Assembly (NCBI GenBank): GCA_947452005.1
Contig: CANGBC010000006.1
Location: 62,001 to 126,000, forward strand
Reading direction: 5' to 3'
Length of the DNA stretch: 64,000 nucleotides
Origin: Beijerinckiaceae bacterium
Lineage (GTDB): Bacteria; Pseudomonadota; Alphaproteobacteria; Rhizobiales; Beijerinckiaceae
A program made the translations under genes and the position numbers. Below, piece after piece: positions 43,845-54,043 of this stretch. Position 1 is the first letter of the stretch; each line of letters begins with the position of its first letter. The notes below the pieces were generated by a model that saw only the letters and a list, made by a program, of their open reading frames with translations, did not search any database and was not told the origin of the DNA.

Positions 43845-46511
43845 ATGCGTACCGACATTGCTCAACCTGTCCGTCTGGCCGATTACCGCGCGCCGGATTT
43901 TCTGATCGACACGGTTGATCTTGATGTGCAGCTTCAGGGCGCGCAGACGCGTGTCACAGCAAAGCTGGCGCTGCGCCGCAACCCGGCCGGGCGCGCTGAT
44001 GCCCCACTCATGTTGGATGGTGACGAGCTGCACGCCATTTCCGTCACACTGGATGGCAAGCCACTCGATCTCGCAGAAGTCGCCACACCGCAGCGCCTGC
44101 AGATTGATCATGTGCCGGATGCCTTCACGCTCACCTGCGTCACACAGCTGGACCCAGTCAGCAACACCAAGCTGATGGGCCTCTATCGCTCGGGCGCAGC
44201 CTATTGCACGCAATGCGAGGCGGAAGGTTTTCGCCGCATCACCTATTTTCTCGATCGACCCGATGTCATGTCGATCTACACAACCCGCATTGAAGGTGAC
44301 ATCGACGAGACGCCGGTGCTGCTTGGCAATGGCAATCTGGTCGAGAGCGGTACCATCGCTGGCACCAGTCGCCATTTTGCCATCTGGCATGATCCGTGGA
44401 AAAAACCCGCTTATCTCTTCGCCCTGGTTGGCGGTGATCTGGCGCTGATTGAAGATCATTTCGTCACCATGTCGGGGCGGCGCGTGACGCTTGGCATTTA
44501 TGTTGAACACGGCAAGGAAACACGCGCCGATTATGCCATGAATGCGCTCAAGCGCTCGATGGCATGGGATGAAAGTGTCTTTGGCCGCGAATATGATCTG
44601 GATGTGTTCAACATTGTCGCCGTGTCAGATTTCAACATGGGCGCCATGGAGAACAAGGGCCTCAATATTTTCAACGACAAATATGTGCTGGCCCTGCCCC
44701 AGACCGCAACCGATACGGATTACGCACATATTGAAGGCGTGATCGCGCATGAATATTTCCACAATTGGACCGGCAATCGCATCACCTGCCGCGACTGGTT
44801 TCAACTCTGCCTGAAAGAAGGCCTGACGGTTTTCCGCGATCAGGAATTTTCAGCCGACCAGCGCTCGCGCGCTGTGAAACGCATTATGGATGTGCGCACA
44901 TTGCGCGCCGCGCAATTCCCCGAAGATGCCGGCCCGCTGTCGCATAATGTGCGGCCCGAGACCTATCTCGAGATCAATAATTTCTACACGCCCACCGTCT
45001 ATGAAAAGGGGGCGGAGATCATCCGCATGCTGAAACTCATCATCGGCGATGAGGCTTTCCGCAAAGGCATGGATCTTTATTTCGCACGCTGCGATGGCAC
45101 GGCCGCTGTGGTGGAAGAATTCCTCACCTGTTTCAGCGAGGCATCGGGCCGTGATCTGACAGGCTTCAAGCGCTGGTACACGCAGGCTGGCACGCCACGC
45201 CTCACAATCAGTGCTGCTTATGATGCACAAGCCCAACGCCTGACGCTCGATTTCGCGCAAATCACGCAACCCACCAATGGACAAAGCGAGAAGCACCCGG
45301 TTGTCATCCCCGTGGCGCTGGGTCTGATTGGCGAAGATGGCCAGGCCATCGCGCTCACCAATCCAGCCCCCACACAAGAGGGCGGCGCGCGTGCCGATGA
45401 AACACGTCGTGGCGTTTATGAAATTGGCAGCGCGCAGCGCCGCATCATTTTTGAAAATGTCACCCGCCGTCCGGTGCCCAGTCTGTTGCGTGGTTTTTCC
45501 GCACCTGTGAATGTCGACAGCACTTTGTCGGATGATGATCTCATAACCCTGCTCGCTCACGACAGCGACACGTTCAACCGGTGGCAAGCCTCGCAAAGTG
45601 TGGCGACACGCTGGATGATCCGGGCGGTCGCAGCGATCCGCAAGGGCGAGCCCCTGGAAGATGCCACACGCATCGCAAAAGCTCTGGCGCGCGTGCTCGA
45701 TATGTACGAGCAAGATCCCGCCTTCACCGCACAAACCATGATCTTGCCCAGCGAAAGCGATCTCGCCCGCGAAATCGGCACAGATGTTGATCCAGACGCC
45801 GTGCATCACGCACGCCGCAGTCTGCGCGCCGCCATCGGTGGCGCTCTGGCTGAGCCGCTGCAAAACGTTTGGCATGCGCTCGCCACCACCAGCGCCTATT
45901 CGCCTGATGCTGCGAGTGCAGGCCGCCGCGCCTTACGCAATGCCGCGCTGGATCTGTTGGGCGCAGGTGACCCCACCCAAGGCACGCTGCTTGCCAGCGA
46001 GCAATTCCGCAGTGCCAATAATATGACCGACCGCATGGGAGCGCTGAATGTCTTGTCGCTGATCCCGGGCGATGCGCGTGAGGCCGCACTCGACGCCTTC
46101 TTCCGCGCCCATGCCGGTGATCCGCTCGTCATCGACAAATGGTTTGCGCTGCAAGCCATGATCCCGGAAGAGGCCACGCTGGCGCGCGTCAAGCGGCTCA
46201 TGCAGCATCACGCCTTCTCGCTGACCAATCCCAATCGGCTGCGTTCGCTCATTGGCGCCTTTGCCACGGGCAACCTGACGCGCTTCAATGCGCCCGATGG
46301 CTCGGGCTATGATTTGCTCGTTGAAACCGTCATTGCGGTTGATCCCAAAAATCCACAGGTGGCTGCCCGTCTGCTCGCCGCCTTCCGTAGCTGGCGCTCA
46401 CTTGAGCCCGGCCGCCGCGCCCTTGCGGAAGCAGCCCTTCAGCGCGTCGCTGCTGTTCAGGATCTCTCCCCCGACGTCCGCGACATCGCGCAACGTTCGC
46501 TCGGAGTCTGA
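43845..46511 (+). CDS. pepN: Aminopeptidase N (M1 family)
   Basis: Zinc metallopeptidase of 888 residues that removes N-terminal amino acids from peptides in the cytosol. The substrate motif GAMENKGLNIFND and the zinc site HEYFHNWTGNRITCRDWFQL with the downstream Glu in LKEGLTVFRDQEFS are exact for the E. coli PepN type. The ATG at 43845 is preferred to a TTG six bases upstream. Length agrees with the family (about 870-890). The last codons contain the first of a series of GANTC sites that continues downstream. Confidence 0.96.
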   Translation: MRTDIAQPVRLADYRAPDFLIDTVDLDVQLQGAQTRVTAKLALRRNPAGRADAPLMLDGDELHAISVTLDGKPLDLAEVATPQRLQIDHVPDAFTLTCVTQLDPVSNTKLMGLYRSGAAYCTQCEAEGFRRITYFLDRPDVMSIYTTRIEGDIDETPVLLGNGNLVESGTIAGTSRHFAIWHDPWKKPAYLFALVGGDLALIEDHFVTMSGRRVTLGIYVEHGKETRADYAMNALKRSMAWDESVFGREYDLDVFNIVAVSDFNMGAMENKGLNIFNDKYVLALPQTATDTDYAHIEGVIAHEYFHNWTGNRITCRDWFQLCLKEGLTVFRDQEFSADQRSRAVKRIMDVRTLRAAQFPEDAGPLSHNVRPETYLEINNFYTPTVYEKGAEIIRMLKLIIGDEAFRKGMDLYFARCDGTAAVVEEFLTCFSEASGRDLTGFKRWYTQAGTPRLTISAAYDAQAQRLTLDFAQITQPTNGQSEKHPVVIPVALGLIGEDGQAIALTNPAPTQEGGARADETRRGVYEIGSAQRRIIFENVTRRPVPSLLRGFSAPVNVDSTLSDDDLITLLAHDSDTFNRWQASQSVATRWMIRAVAAIRKGEPLEDATRIAKALARVLDMYEQDPAFTAQTMILPSESDLAREIGTDVDPDAVHHARRSLRAAIGGALAEPLQNVWHALATTSAYSPDAASAGRRALRNAALDLLGAGDPTQGTLLASEQFRSANNMTDRMGALNVLSLIPGDAREAALDAFFRAHAGDPLVIDKWFALQAMIPEEATLARVKRLMQHHAFSLTNPNRLRSLIGAFATGNLTRFNAPDGSGYDLLVETVIAVDPKNPQVAARLLAAFRSWRSLEPGRRALAEAALQRVAAVQDLSPDVRDIAQRSLGV

Positions 46512-46641
46512 AAAGCCCGCTGAGTCTCAGCCAGATTCTGAGATTCCAGACAAAGTCGAGTCAGTTGGCAAAAAATATCCATAAACCTTTCATTAAGGTG
46601 TGGACAAAGTGATTCGCTCGGATTCAGATAGAAACTGATTC
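46504..46641. promoter_or_regulatory. Dense GANTC (CcrM-type methylation) site cluster
   Basis: Eight GANTC sites in 138 bases: 46504, 46522, 46534, 46542, 46558, 46611, 46621 and 46637 (each the first base). A random base composition predicts about one per 256. They lie between pepN and the PAS kinase gene, in its promoter region. CcrM methylates such sites in Alphaproteobacteria and can control cell-cycle genes. Confidence 0.8.
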
Positions 46642-46699
46642 GGGCGCGGCGATGCGGCACATTGGCTCTCCCGAAGCGTGTAATTGAGGGGGCCAAACC

Positions 46700-48988
46700 A
46701 TGGCGCGTGCAAACGTGGCCACTTTTTCCGCTCGCGCGGAAATCGGAGAGGAGATTGCGACAAGCAATGCTCCCGGCCATGGCCTATCCGCGCCGCGCTT
46801 TCAGCGCCAATTTATTCTCCCGCTGACCGTCATTCTCTCCGCCATTCTCCTGTCTGTGCTGGGCGTGCATGACGCCATCGACAGCCACAAGGCCACGCAC
46901 GCAGCGGCGATCGAAGAGATCGACATGATTGCCTCTGGCCTGAAGGCACAATTCAATCTGCTCGCCCGTAGCGACGCAGCGCAAGATCCAGCCTTCAATC
47001 AGCGCCTATTTGCGCAGGGGCGCGAAGTTCTCGTCACCAATGAAACAGGCATCATCACCAGTCAATTCCCGACAGGCTCGCTTGCAGGCATGGCCTTGCA
47101 AGATGTGCTTGGCAGCACGCAACCGCTGACCTTCTTCGCTGATCAGGCGGGTGCCATGCAAATCACGCTGGCAGATGGTCGCGAAGCTTTTGCCGCTGTG
47201 CGCCAGCTCAACGCGCCTTACGGCCAAATCGCACTCATCGCGCCGCTGCGTGGTGTCTATGCCAATTGGCTGCAAGATGTGGTCCGCAGCGGCCTGCTCA
47301 TCCTTGGTTTCTTGGGCATCATTGGACTGGGCACACGCGCTTACCTGCGCGAATTTACCGAGCGAGCGCAAGCCGAAGAGGCGCGCGCCGGTCTGCGCCA
47401 GCGCTTTGATGCAGCGCTCGCGCGCGGCCGCTGCGGCCTGTGGGATTGGGATATTGCGCGCGGCCGCATCTATTGGTCGCGCTCCATGTATGAAATTCTG
47501 GGCCTCGACCAGGAAGAAGAATTCCTCTCCTTCGGTGACGTCAACGCACTGATGCATCCCCAAGATGGCGATCTTCACGCCATGGCAGAAATGCTCGCCG
47601 CCTCGCAGGCCAATTCGCTCGATCATGCGTTTCGCATGCGCAACGCCAAAGGCGAATGGTTGTGGATCCGCGCGCGTGCTGAAATCATGCGCCAAGGCGC
47701 ACAGGGCAATCCGCATCTGGTGGGCATTGCAGTCGATATTTCCGATCAGAAAACATTGATCGAACGCACAGCCACCGCTGACATGCGCCTGCGCGATGCC
47801 ATTGAAACCATTTCCGAGGCCTTTGTTCTGTGGGATGCAGACAATCGCCTTGTCATGTGCAATTCAAAATTCCAAAGCCTGCATAATCTGCCCGCTGACG
47901 CGGCCATTGTCGGCACGCCTTATGTCGACCTTATGGCTGCGGGCTCATCCCCCAACATCCAGGCGCAAATTCCACTGGGCGCGCGTCCCGTCTCGGGCGC
48001 GCGCACCTATGAAGCGCGCCTCACCGACGGGCGCTGGCTGCAGATCAACGAGCGGCGCACCAAAGACGGCGGCTATGTGTCGGTGGGCACCGACATTAGC
48101 AAACTCAAAATTCATGAAGAACGATTGCTCGATTCCGAGCGCCGCCTGATGGCCACCATTGCCGATCTGCGCAAATCCCGCCAGACACTGGAGACACAAG
48201 CCCAGCAATTGGCCGATCTCGCCGAAAAATATCTCGAACAAAAAGCCGAAGCCGAAACTGCCAACCGCGCCAAAAGCGAGTTCCTCGGCAATATGAGCCA
48301 CGAGCTGCGCACCCCGCTCAATGCGATCATCGGCTTTGCAGAAATGATGGAACATGAAACATTCGGCGCACTGGGCTGCACCAAATATGTTGATTACTCC
48401 ACCCACATCCGCGAAAGCGGTCAGCATCTTCTGGGTGTTATTTCCGACGTGCTGGATATGTCGCGTCTGGAATCAGGCAAAGTCACCCTCCATCCGGAAC
48501 ATTTTGAAATCGACTCCGCCGTCTCGCGCGCCATCGAAGCGTTGCGTGAGGCAGCCGCTGAAAAGAACATCAAGCTGGAGGCCGAAAGCCTGCCCGCCAC
48601 AAAACTCTTTGCTGATCGCAATGCGATTGAAAAGGTACTGGTCTCGCTGCTGCGCAATTCCGTGAAATTCACGCCCGATGGCGGACGTATCTCGCTGCGC
48701 TCGCGGATGGATGAGAGCGAACTCACGCTCTATGTCGAAGACACGGGCGTTGGTATTTCGCCCGACATTCTGCCCAAGCTCGGTCGCCCGTTCGAGCAAG
48801 TCGATTCACCGCTCGAAAATGGCAACAAGGGTTCGGGACTGGGTCTGGCCATTGCCCGCTCCTTGGTGGAATTGCACGGCGGCTCCCTCTCGATCCGCTC
48901 CAGCCTGGGCGCTGGCACGATTGTGCGCATTCGTCTGCCGCTCAATATTGCAAAGACACAAAGCGCCGATCTGCGCGCTGCGAGCTGA
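46700..48988 (+). CDS. PAS-domain membrane sensor histidine kinase
   Basis: A 762-residue kinase. Membrane helices at about 37-56 and 197-212 bracket a periplasmic domain; then PAS domains at about 232-355 and 365-475, a coiled coil (475-520), the HisKA domain with phospho-acceptor His534 in SHELRTPLNAIIGFAEMM, and a C-terminal HATPase_c domain (GSGLGLAIARSLVELHGG). The HisKA region belongs to the PleC/DivJ/PdhS-like group. ATG at 46700 follows GAGGGGG. It abuts glnE tail to tail. The upstream GANTC cluster suggests cell-cycle-timed expression. Confidence 0.92.
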   Translation: MARANVATFSARAEIGEEIATSNAPGHGLSAPRFQRQFILPLTVILSAILLSVLGVHDAIDSHKATHAAAIEEIDMIASGLKAQFNLLARSDAAQDPAFNQRLFAQGREVLVTNETGIITSQFPTGSLAGMALQDVLGSTQPLTFFADQAGAMQITLADGREAFAAVRQLNAPYGQIALIAPLRGVYANWLQDVVRSGLLILGFLGIIGLGTRAYLREFTERAQAEEARAGLRQRFDAALARGRCGLWDWDIARGRIYWSRSMYEILGLDQEEEFLSFGDVNALMHPQDGDLHAMAEMLAASQANSLDHAFRMRNAKGEWLWIRARAEIMRQGAQGNPHLVGIAVDISDQKTLIERTATADMRLRDAIETISEAFVLWDADNRLVMCNSKFQSLHNLPADAAIVGTPYVDLMAAGSSPNIQAQIPLGARPVSGARTYEARLTDGRWLQINERRTKDGGYVSVGTDISKLKIHEERLLDSERRLMATIADLRKSRQTLETQAQQLADLAEKYLEQKAEAETANRAKSEFLGNMSHELRTPLNAIIGFAEMMEHETFGALGCTKYVDYSTHIRESGQHLLGVISDVLDMSRLESGKVTLHPEHFEIDSAVSRAIEALREAAAEKNIKLEAESLPATKLFADRNAIEKVLVSLLRNSVKFTPDGGRISLRSRMDESELTLYVEDTGVGISPDILPKLGRPFEQVDSPLENGNKGSGLGLAIARSLVELHGGSLSIRSSLGAGTIVRIRLPLNIAKTQSADLRAAS

Positions 48989-51904
48989 TCAGGCTTTCCC
49001 CAAAATTTGCTCAAAAAACCGGCGCACATCGGCACGCGTTTCAGTCAGATTGTTTTCGAGCAACCGGAAATCTGGTAAATCCGCCGCAGCAGCAATCCGC
49101 CGCAAGACACCTGTGGCCATCACCTTGGGATCAAATGCACCGTCCGTCGACAAGCGGAACATTTGCATCAAGATCAGATAAAGCCGGTGGGCACTGAGCA
49201 AACGTTCACCCGCGTCAGGTGCCAGAAACCCGGCGCGCATGGCAATTTGCAAAATCGCCGCCGTTTCAACATGGATCATCTGCGTAGAGTCGTGGGCATG
49301 ACGCAAAGCCAGATATTGCGCGATAAATTCAATATCCATCAGACCGCCGCGCACGAGCTTTAAGTCCCAAATCTGCGCATCCCCCTTCTCGCGCGCAATC
49401 AGCGCGCGCATCTCGCGCACCGATTGACGCAAAATTTTAGGGTCACGTGGCTGCGCAAGAATGGCTGCAGCGCCACGGATAAAATCAGCGCGCAAGCTGT
49501 CATCGCCCGCGACAAGGCGCGCGCGCGTGAGCGCCATATGCTCCCAGGTCTCGGCTTCGTGCAATTGATAGTGCAAAAAGCTTTTCCACTGGGTTGCCAA
49601 CGGGCCCTTGCCACCTGAAGGGCGCAACCGCATGTCGACATCATAAAGCCGCCCGCGGCGGGTCGCGACAGTGAGCGCCGAGACAAGGCGCTGCGTGAGG
49701 CGCGTGTAATATTGAACGGCATGCAGGGGTCTTGGTCCATCTGACTCAGGTTGATCCTCCGCAAAATCATAAATCAGCACGAGATCAAGATCAGACGTCG
49801 CCGTCATTTCACGCGAGCCAAGCTTGCCCATGCCAATCACAGCACAGCGCCCGCCTCGCACGCGGCCATATTCGAGCGCAAAGGCAGCCTCCACTTGTGC
49901 CAAGGAGGCACGAACAAGACTGGCTGCCAGCGCCGTATAAGCAGGACCAGCAGCTTCGGGCGCAATCATGCCCGACAACATGCGCACGCCAATCAGGAAG
50001 CTTTCTTCCAGCAACATGTCGCGCGCCAAATCCAGAAACTCTTCCATCCGCTCGGGTGGCCGCATGATGCGCTGGATGCGCCTGTCATAACTGTTCTCGT
50101 CAGACGCGGATGCGAGCAAGGCCGGGTCAATGGCCGCATCAAGCACATGCGGGCGCTGCGCCACCACCTGCGCCAGCCGCGGCGCACCACCCAATATGTC
50201 CCCAAACAGATCGCGCACCGCCGCATGGCTCTTGAGAATGGAAAAAAGCTCAACAGCTGCAGGCATACGACTGAGCGCGGCATCAAAGGCAGCCAAGGCG
50301 GAATCAGGGTCACCACTGCCTGCAAAAGAGTCCAGCAATGCCGGAACAAGCTCCGTCAAAACTTCGCGCGCGCGCGGCGATTGCACGGCAGATCTGCGAC
50401 CAAAATGCCAGCCGCGAATGGTTTCAGCCGCAGCAGCAGGATCTGTAAAGCCCATGCCCTGCAGCGTCTCAAGCGTATCGGGGTCATCCGTCACGCCTGT
50501 GAAGACGAGCGACCCCGATTGGGTGTCGAGCCCCTGCGCATGTTCAAACAAGCGTGCATAATGCAGTTCAACCTTGCGCATATGCCCTGTGAGCGCTTCA
50601 GAAAATTTTTGCAGATTGGCAAAACCGCAGAAACGCGCAAAGCGCTCCAGCTGACCGGGATCAACCGGCAGACGCTGCGTTTGATCATCGGCCAGCATCT
50701 GGAGACGATGCTCGACCATGCGCAGAAAGGCATAGGCTTTGGTCAGATCCGTCACAGCGTCAGGCGCAACCCAGCCATCGAGCGATAATTCTTGCAGCAT
50801 GTCGAGCGTGCGCGCGCCGCGCAGCTGCAGGCGTCGCCCGCCAAATATCAGCTGCTGCGTCTGCACGAAAAACTCGATCTCGCGAATGCCCCCGCGCCCG
50901 AGCTTCACATCATGCCCGGCAACTGTAATTTCCGCATGACCGCGCACCGCGTGAATCTGGCGCTTCATGGCATGAATATCGGCAATCGCCGCATAGTCGA
51001 AATATTTGCGCCAGATGAACGGCGCAAGATCAGCCAGAAAACGCACACCCAGCGACGTATCCCCGGCCACTGGTCGCGCCTTGATCAGCGCAGCGCGTTC
51101 CCAGTTCTGGCCGAGATTTTCATAATAGGAAAAAGCCGCAGGCAAGGAGATGGCAACAGCCGTCGAGCCCGGATCAGGGCGCAAACGCAAATCCACCCGC
51201 AGCACATAGCCATCACCCGTGCGTTCCTGCAAAATTCGCGAAAGGTTTTTGGTCAGGCGCACAAAGAAAGGGCCCGGCTCAACCCCATCAACAAGAGCGG
51301 GAGAGTCGGGATTAAAGAAAACCACCAGATCAATATCGCTGGAATAATTCAGCTCACGCGCGCCATGCTTACCAAGCGCCAGAACAACAACACCACAGCC
51401 CTGTTCCGGAGTCTCCAGATCAACCAAAGCGAGCTTGCCAGCTGCTGCTGCCTCGCGCAGCAGGAAGGACAGCACTTGCGACACCATGGCATCGGCAAAG
51501 CGCGAAAGGGCTTGTGTGACGGCGATGACATCCCACAGGCCACCAATATCAGCCAAGGCAATCAGTAAAGCGGCTTCCTGCTTGGCCTGGCGCAAAGCCG
51601 CCATCACACTTTGTTCGTCACCTGCCACACGCGTGCGTTCAGCCGAACGTGCCAGCACAGATTCCAGCGCGGCCTCGGGTGTGGCGCTGACAAGACGTGC
51701 AAGTCGCACCGGATCACTGGAAGCCAAGCGCCAGAGATAGGGCGAATGATCTGCAATCCCTTCCAGCAGAGCCCGAAAGCCCTTCGCCTCGAGCATCGGA
51801 GCAAGCGCCGGGGAATACGCCACATCCGCCAGAGCACGGCGCGCCGCTTTGGCATCCGAAAATTTCGGCGCAGCTGTCACTGATTTCCAGAGTGGCTCAA
51901 TCAT
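48989..51904 (-). CDS. glnE: Bifunctional glutamine synthetase adenylyltransferase/deadenylylase
   Basis: Enzyme of 971 residues that adenylylates and deadenylylates glutamine synthetase in response to PII state and glutamine. The N-terminal half carries the deadenylylase nucleotidyltransferase signature (GKHGARELNYSSDIDLVVFF) and the C-terminal half the adenylylase one (GMGKLGSREMTATSDLDLVLIYDF). ATG at 51904 (MIEPLWK) overlaps the kinase stop by eight bases, so it is the last gene of an RR-HK-glnE operon. Length and domain order are as expected. Confidence 0.96.
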   Translation of the reverse strand: MIEPLWKSVTAAPKFSDAKAARRALADVAYSPALAPMLEAKGFRALLEGIADHSPYLWRLASSDPVRLARLVSATPEAALESVLARSAERTRVAGDEQSVMAALRQAKQEAALLIALADIGGLWDVIAVTQALSRFADAMVSQVLSFLLREAAAAGKLALVDLETPEQGCGVVVLALGKHGARELNYSSDIDLVVFFNPDSPALVDGVEPGPFFVRLTKNLSRILQERTGDGYVLRVDLRLRPDPGSTAVAISLPAAFSYYENLGQNWERAALIKARPVAGDTSLGVRFLADLAPFIWRKYFDYAAIADIHAMKRQIHAVRGHAEITVAGHDVKLGRGGIREIEFFVQTQQLIFGGRRLQLRGARTLDMLQELSLDGWVAPDAVTDLTKAYAFLRMVEHRLQMLADDQTQRLPVDPGQLERFARFCGFANLQKFSEALTGHMRKVELHYARLFEHAQGLDTQSGSLVFTGVTDDPDTLETLQGMGFTDPAAAAETIRGWHFGRRSAVQSPRAREVLTELVPALLDSFAGSGDPDSALAAFDAALSRMPAAVELFSILKSHAAVRDLFGDILGGAPRLAQVVAQRPHVLDAAIDPALLASASDENSYDRRIQRIMRPPERMEEFLDLARDMLLEESFLIGVRMLSGMIAPEAAGPAYTALAASLVRASLAQVEAAFALEYGRVRGGRCAVIGMGKLGSREMTATSDLDLVLIYDFAEDQPESDGPRPLHAVQYYTRLTQRLVSALTVATRRGRLYDVDMRLRPSGGKGPLATQWKSFLHYQLHEAETWEHMALTRARLVAGDDSLRADFIRGAAAILAQPRDPKILRQSVREMRALIAREKGDAQIWDLKLVRGGLMDIEFIAQYLALRHAHDSTQMIHVETAAILQIAMRAGFLAPDAGERLLSAHRLYLILMQMFRLSTDGAFDPKVMATGVLRRIAAAADLPDFRLLENNLTETRADVRRFFEQILGKA

Positions 51905-53288
51905 GGGGCACACTGACAGGCAATGACAAGACAACACGCAAACCCGGCTCATTGTCTTCAATGCGCACATCGCCGCCATGCAATTTCACAATCGCCTGCG
52001 CCATGGAAAGTCCTAGCCCCGAGCCCGGGCGCGAACGCGCGCCTTCCAGCCGCACAAAACGATCCGTCACACGACCGCGATCCCCCACAGCAATGCCCGG
52101 ACCGCGATCGGCGATCATCAGCTCAACCCGTGTTCCAACGCGCCGCACGCTTGCGCGCAGGCTCCGCGCATCATCACGCAATCCATATTTTAAGGCATTG
52201 TCGAGCAGATTGGCCAAAGCCTGCCCAATCAATTCGCGATTGGCCAGAATGGTCAGCCCAGGCTCGGCCTCAACCGCAATCTGCGCACCCGCCTCTTCCG
52301 CCGATGGCTCGTAGAGCTCAACAATTTCGCGCAAAATTTCCGCCGGATCACAAGGCTTCAACTCACCACCGGCCTGTCCCGCCTCAAGCCGCGCAATGGT
52401 CAGCAGCGCATTGAAAATACGAATAAGGCCATCGGATTCCTCAATCACCCGCTCCAGAGCTTGGCCCATCACTTCCGACGACCCACCCTCGCGCAAAGCT
52501 TCTTCCGCATTGTTGCGCAGGCGCGTCAATGGCGTTTTAAGATCATGGGCAATATTGTCGGAGACGTCTTTCAGACCCGTCATCAATTCATCAATGCGTT
52601 CCAGCATCGCATTGAGATTGAAAGCCAGATGATCAAGCTCGTCATTGCTACCAGAAAGCGGCAAGCGTTGCGAAAGATCTCCCTTCATAATGTCCTGAGC
52701 CGAAACGCTCAATGTGTTCACACGCTGGAGGACACGAATGGCGACAAACAGCCCACCCAATGTGCCTATCGCAATCAACCAAGCCAATGAGGTGAACAAG
52801 GCGCGTGACATGACATGGCGTAGATTTTCTCGGTCGCCGAGGTCGCGCCCCACCAATAACCGGAACCCGCCAGGTAGAAAAAAGACATTTGCAAGAGCGC
52901 GGTGTTGATGATGCGCCTCCTGATCATCATCACGCATGTAACCCGTTTCGATAACACCTTGACGATCCAGCGCGCCAGATTGGAGTTCAATGATATTTCC
53001 GGCGATCACCTGTCCGTTCGGACTGGTGACAAGATAAAGTGAAGCGCTAGGTTGGCGCATCCGCTGCTCGATGACAAAGACAAGGCGACGAATTCCGCCT
53101 TGTGCATATTGCTCACCAAGTCCCTTGACTTCGGCCTCAACGGTCGAGGCAATCTGATCGTCCATCAGGCCTTTGACATTCCACGCCACGCGGCCAAGCA
53201 CCAGCCCCGCGCCAATCGCAAAGATGACGAGATAGGCCAGCGACAGTTTGAACGCTGTCGTGCGAAAGAGTTTACCGAGCACCATCAC
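51897..53288 (-). CDS. Two-component sensor histidine kinase
   Basis: Kinase of 463 residues with two transmembrane helices (near 12-32 and 160-185) around a periplasmic domain, a HAMP domain, the HisKA motif with the phospho-acceptor in NIAHDLKTPLTRLRNNAEE, and HATPase_c (NLLDNALKYGL, DRGPGIA, RPGSGLGLSMAQAIVKLHGG). It overlaps the upstream response regulator by 17 bases, so the pair is coupled. In the same order this pair stands between degP and glnE in Sinorhizobium, from memory; its signal is unknown. Confidence 0.92.
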   Translation of the reverse strand: MMVLGKLFRTTAFKLSLAYLVIFAIGAGLVLGRVAWNVKGLMDDQIASTVEAEVKGLGEQYAQGGIRRLVFVIEQRMRQPSASLYLVTSPNGQVIAGNIIELQSGALDRQGVIETGYMRDDDQEAHHQHRALANVFFLPGGFRLLVGRDLGDRENLRHVMSRALFTSLAWLIAIGTLGGLFVAIRVLQRVNTLSVSAQDIMKGDLSQRLPLSGSNDELDHLAFNLNAMLERIDELMTGLKDVSDNIAHDLKTPLTRLRNNAEEALREGGSSEVMGQALERVIEESDGLIRIFNALLTIARLEAGQAGGELKPCDPAEILREIVELYEPSAEEAGAQIAVEAEPGLTILANRELIGQALANLLDNALKYGLRDDARSLRASVRRVGTRVELMIADRGPGIAVGDRGRVTDRFVRLEGARSRPGSGLGLSMAQAIVKLHGGDVRIEDNEPGLRVVLSLPVSVPHD

Positions 53289-53967
53289 GGATCATATATC
53301 CAGCGCCGCGAATGGTATGGAGCAAAGGCGCTTCAAAGCCTTTGTCAATCTTCGAGCGCAGGCGCGAAATGTGCACGTCGATGACATTGGTCTGCGGATC
53401 AAAGTGGTAATCCCAAACATTTTCCAAAAGCATGGTGCGCGTCACCACCTGTCCGGCATGCTGCATCAAATATTCAAGCAGGCGAAATTCGCGCGGCTGA
53501 ATGAGGATCTCTTTGCCGTCGCGCGTCAGCTTGTGGGCGAGCCGATCCAGCTCCAGCCCGCCAATACGCAGGACCGTCGCATCACCCGGCGCGACGCCTT
53601 TGCGACGCTGCAACACTTCCACACGCGCCAGCAATTCAGAAAAAGCATAGGGCTTGGCGAGATAATCATCGCCGCCTGCGCGCAACCCCTTCACGCGGTC
53701 ATCAACTTGGCCCAGAGCGGACAGGATCAGCACGGGCGTGTCGATTTTTTGTTCGCGCAACCCGCCAATCAGCGACAGACCATCAAGCTTGGGCAACATG
53801 CGGTCGACGATCAGCACGTCATAAGCGCCATCACGCCCCATGGCATAGCCTTCCAGCCCGTCGGGGGCATGGTCAGCCACGTGCCCCGCCTCGCGAAAAG
53901 CTTTCACAAGATAGGCGGCGGAGTCTGGATCGTCTTCAATGATCAAGAGGCGCATGGGGGCAAGCAT
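53272..53967 (-). CDS. OmpR-family response regulator
   Basis: A 231-residue response regulator with a receiver domain (LLIIEDDPDSAAYLVKAF, phosphorylation Asp in DVLIVDRMLP, Lys in YLAKPYAFSELLARV) and an OmpR winged-helix DNA-binding domain ending in VIDVHISRLRSKIDKGF. I chose ATG 53967 (MLAPMRLL), with GGGA seven bases upstream; MRLL at 53955 is an alternative. It is the first gene of the RR-HK-glnE operon, after the degP terminator. Confidence 0.93.
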   Translation of the reverse strand: MLAPMRLLIIEDDPDSAAYLVKAFREAGHVADHAPDGLEGYAMGRDGAYDVLIVDRMLPKLDGLSLIGGLREQKIDTPVLILSALGQVDDRVKGLRAGGDDYLAKPYAFSELLARVEVLQRRKGVAPGDATVLRIGGLELDRLAHKLTRDGKEILIQPREFRLLEYLMQHAGQVVTRTMLLENVWDYHFDPQTNVIDVHISRLRSKIDKGFEAPLLHTIRGAGYMIRDGAR

Positions 53968-53993
53968 AGCCGTTTCCCGCTTTCTTTCCTCGC

Positions 53994-54022
53994 AAAAAAA
54001 GCGGGGCAGCGCACTGCCCCGC
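53994..54022 (-). terminator. Intrinsic terminator after degP
   Basis: Stem GCGGGGCAG / CTGCCCCGC around a CGCA loop (54001-54022), followed on the minus strand by seven T. It lies between the degP stop and the response-regulator start, so RR-HK-glnE must be transcribed from its own promoter. Confidence 0.9.
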
Positions 54023-54043
54023 TCCTTGCAAACTGAAAAATGA

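Noticed and set aside
49751-50788. 345-codon plus-strand frame
   Set aside because: It is antisense to glnE, whose catalytic signatures are intact.
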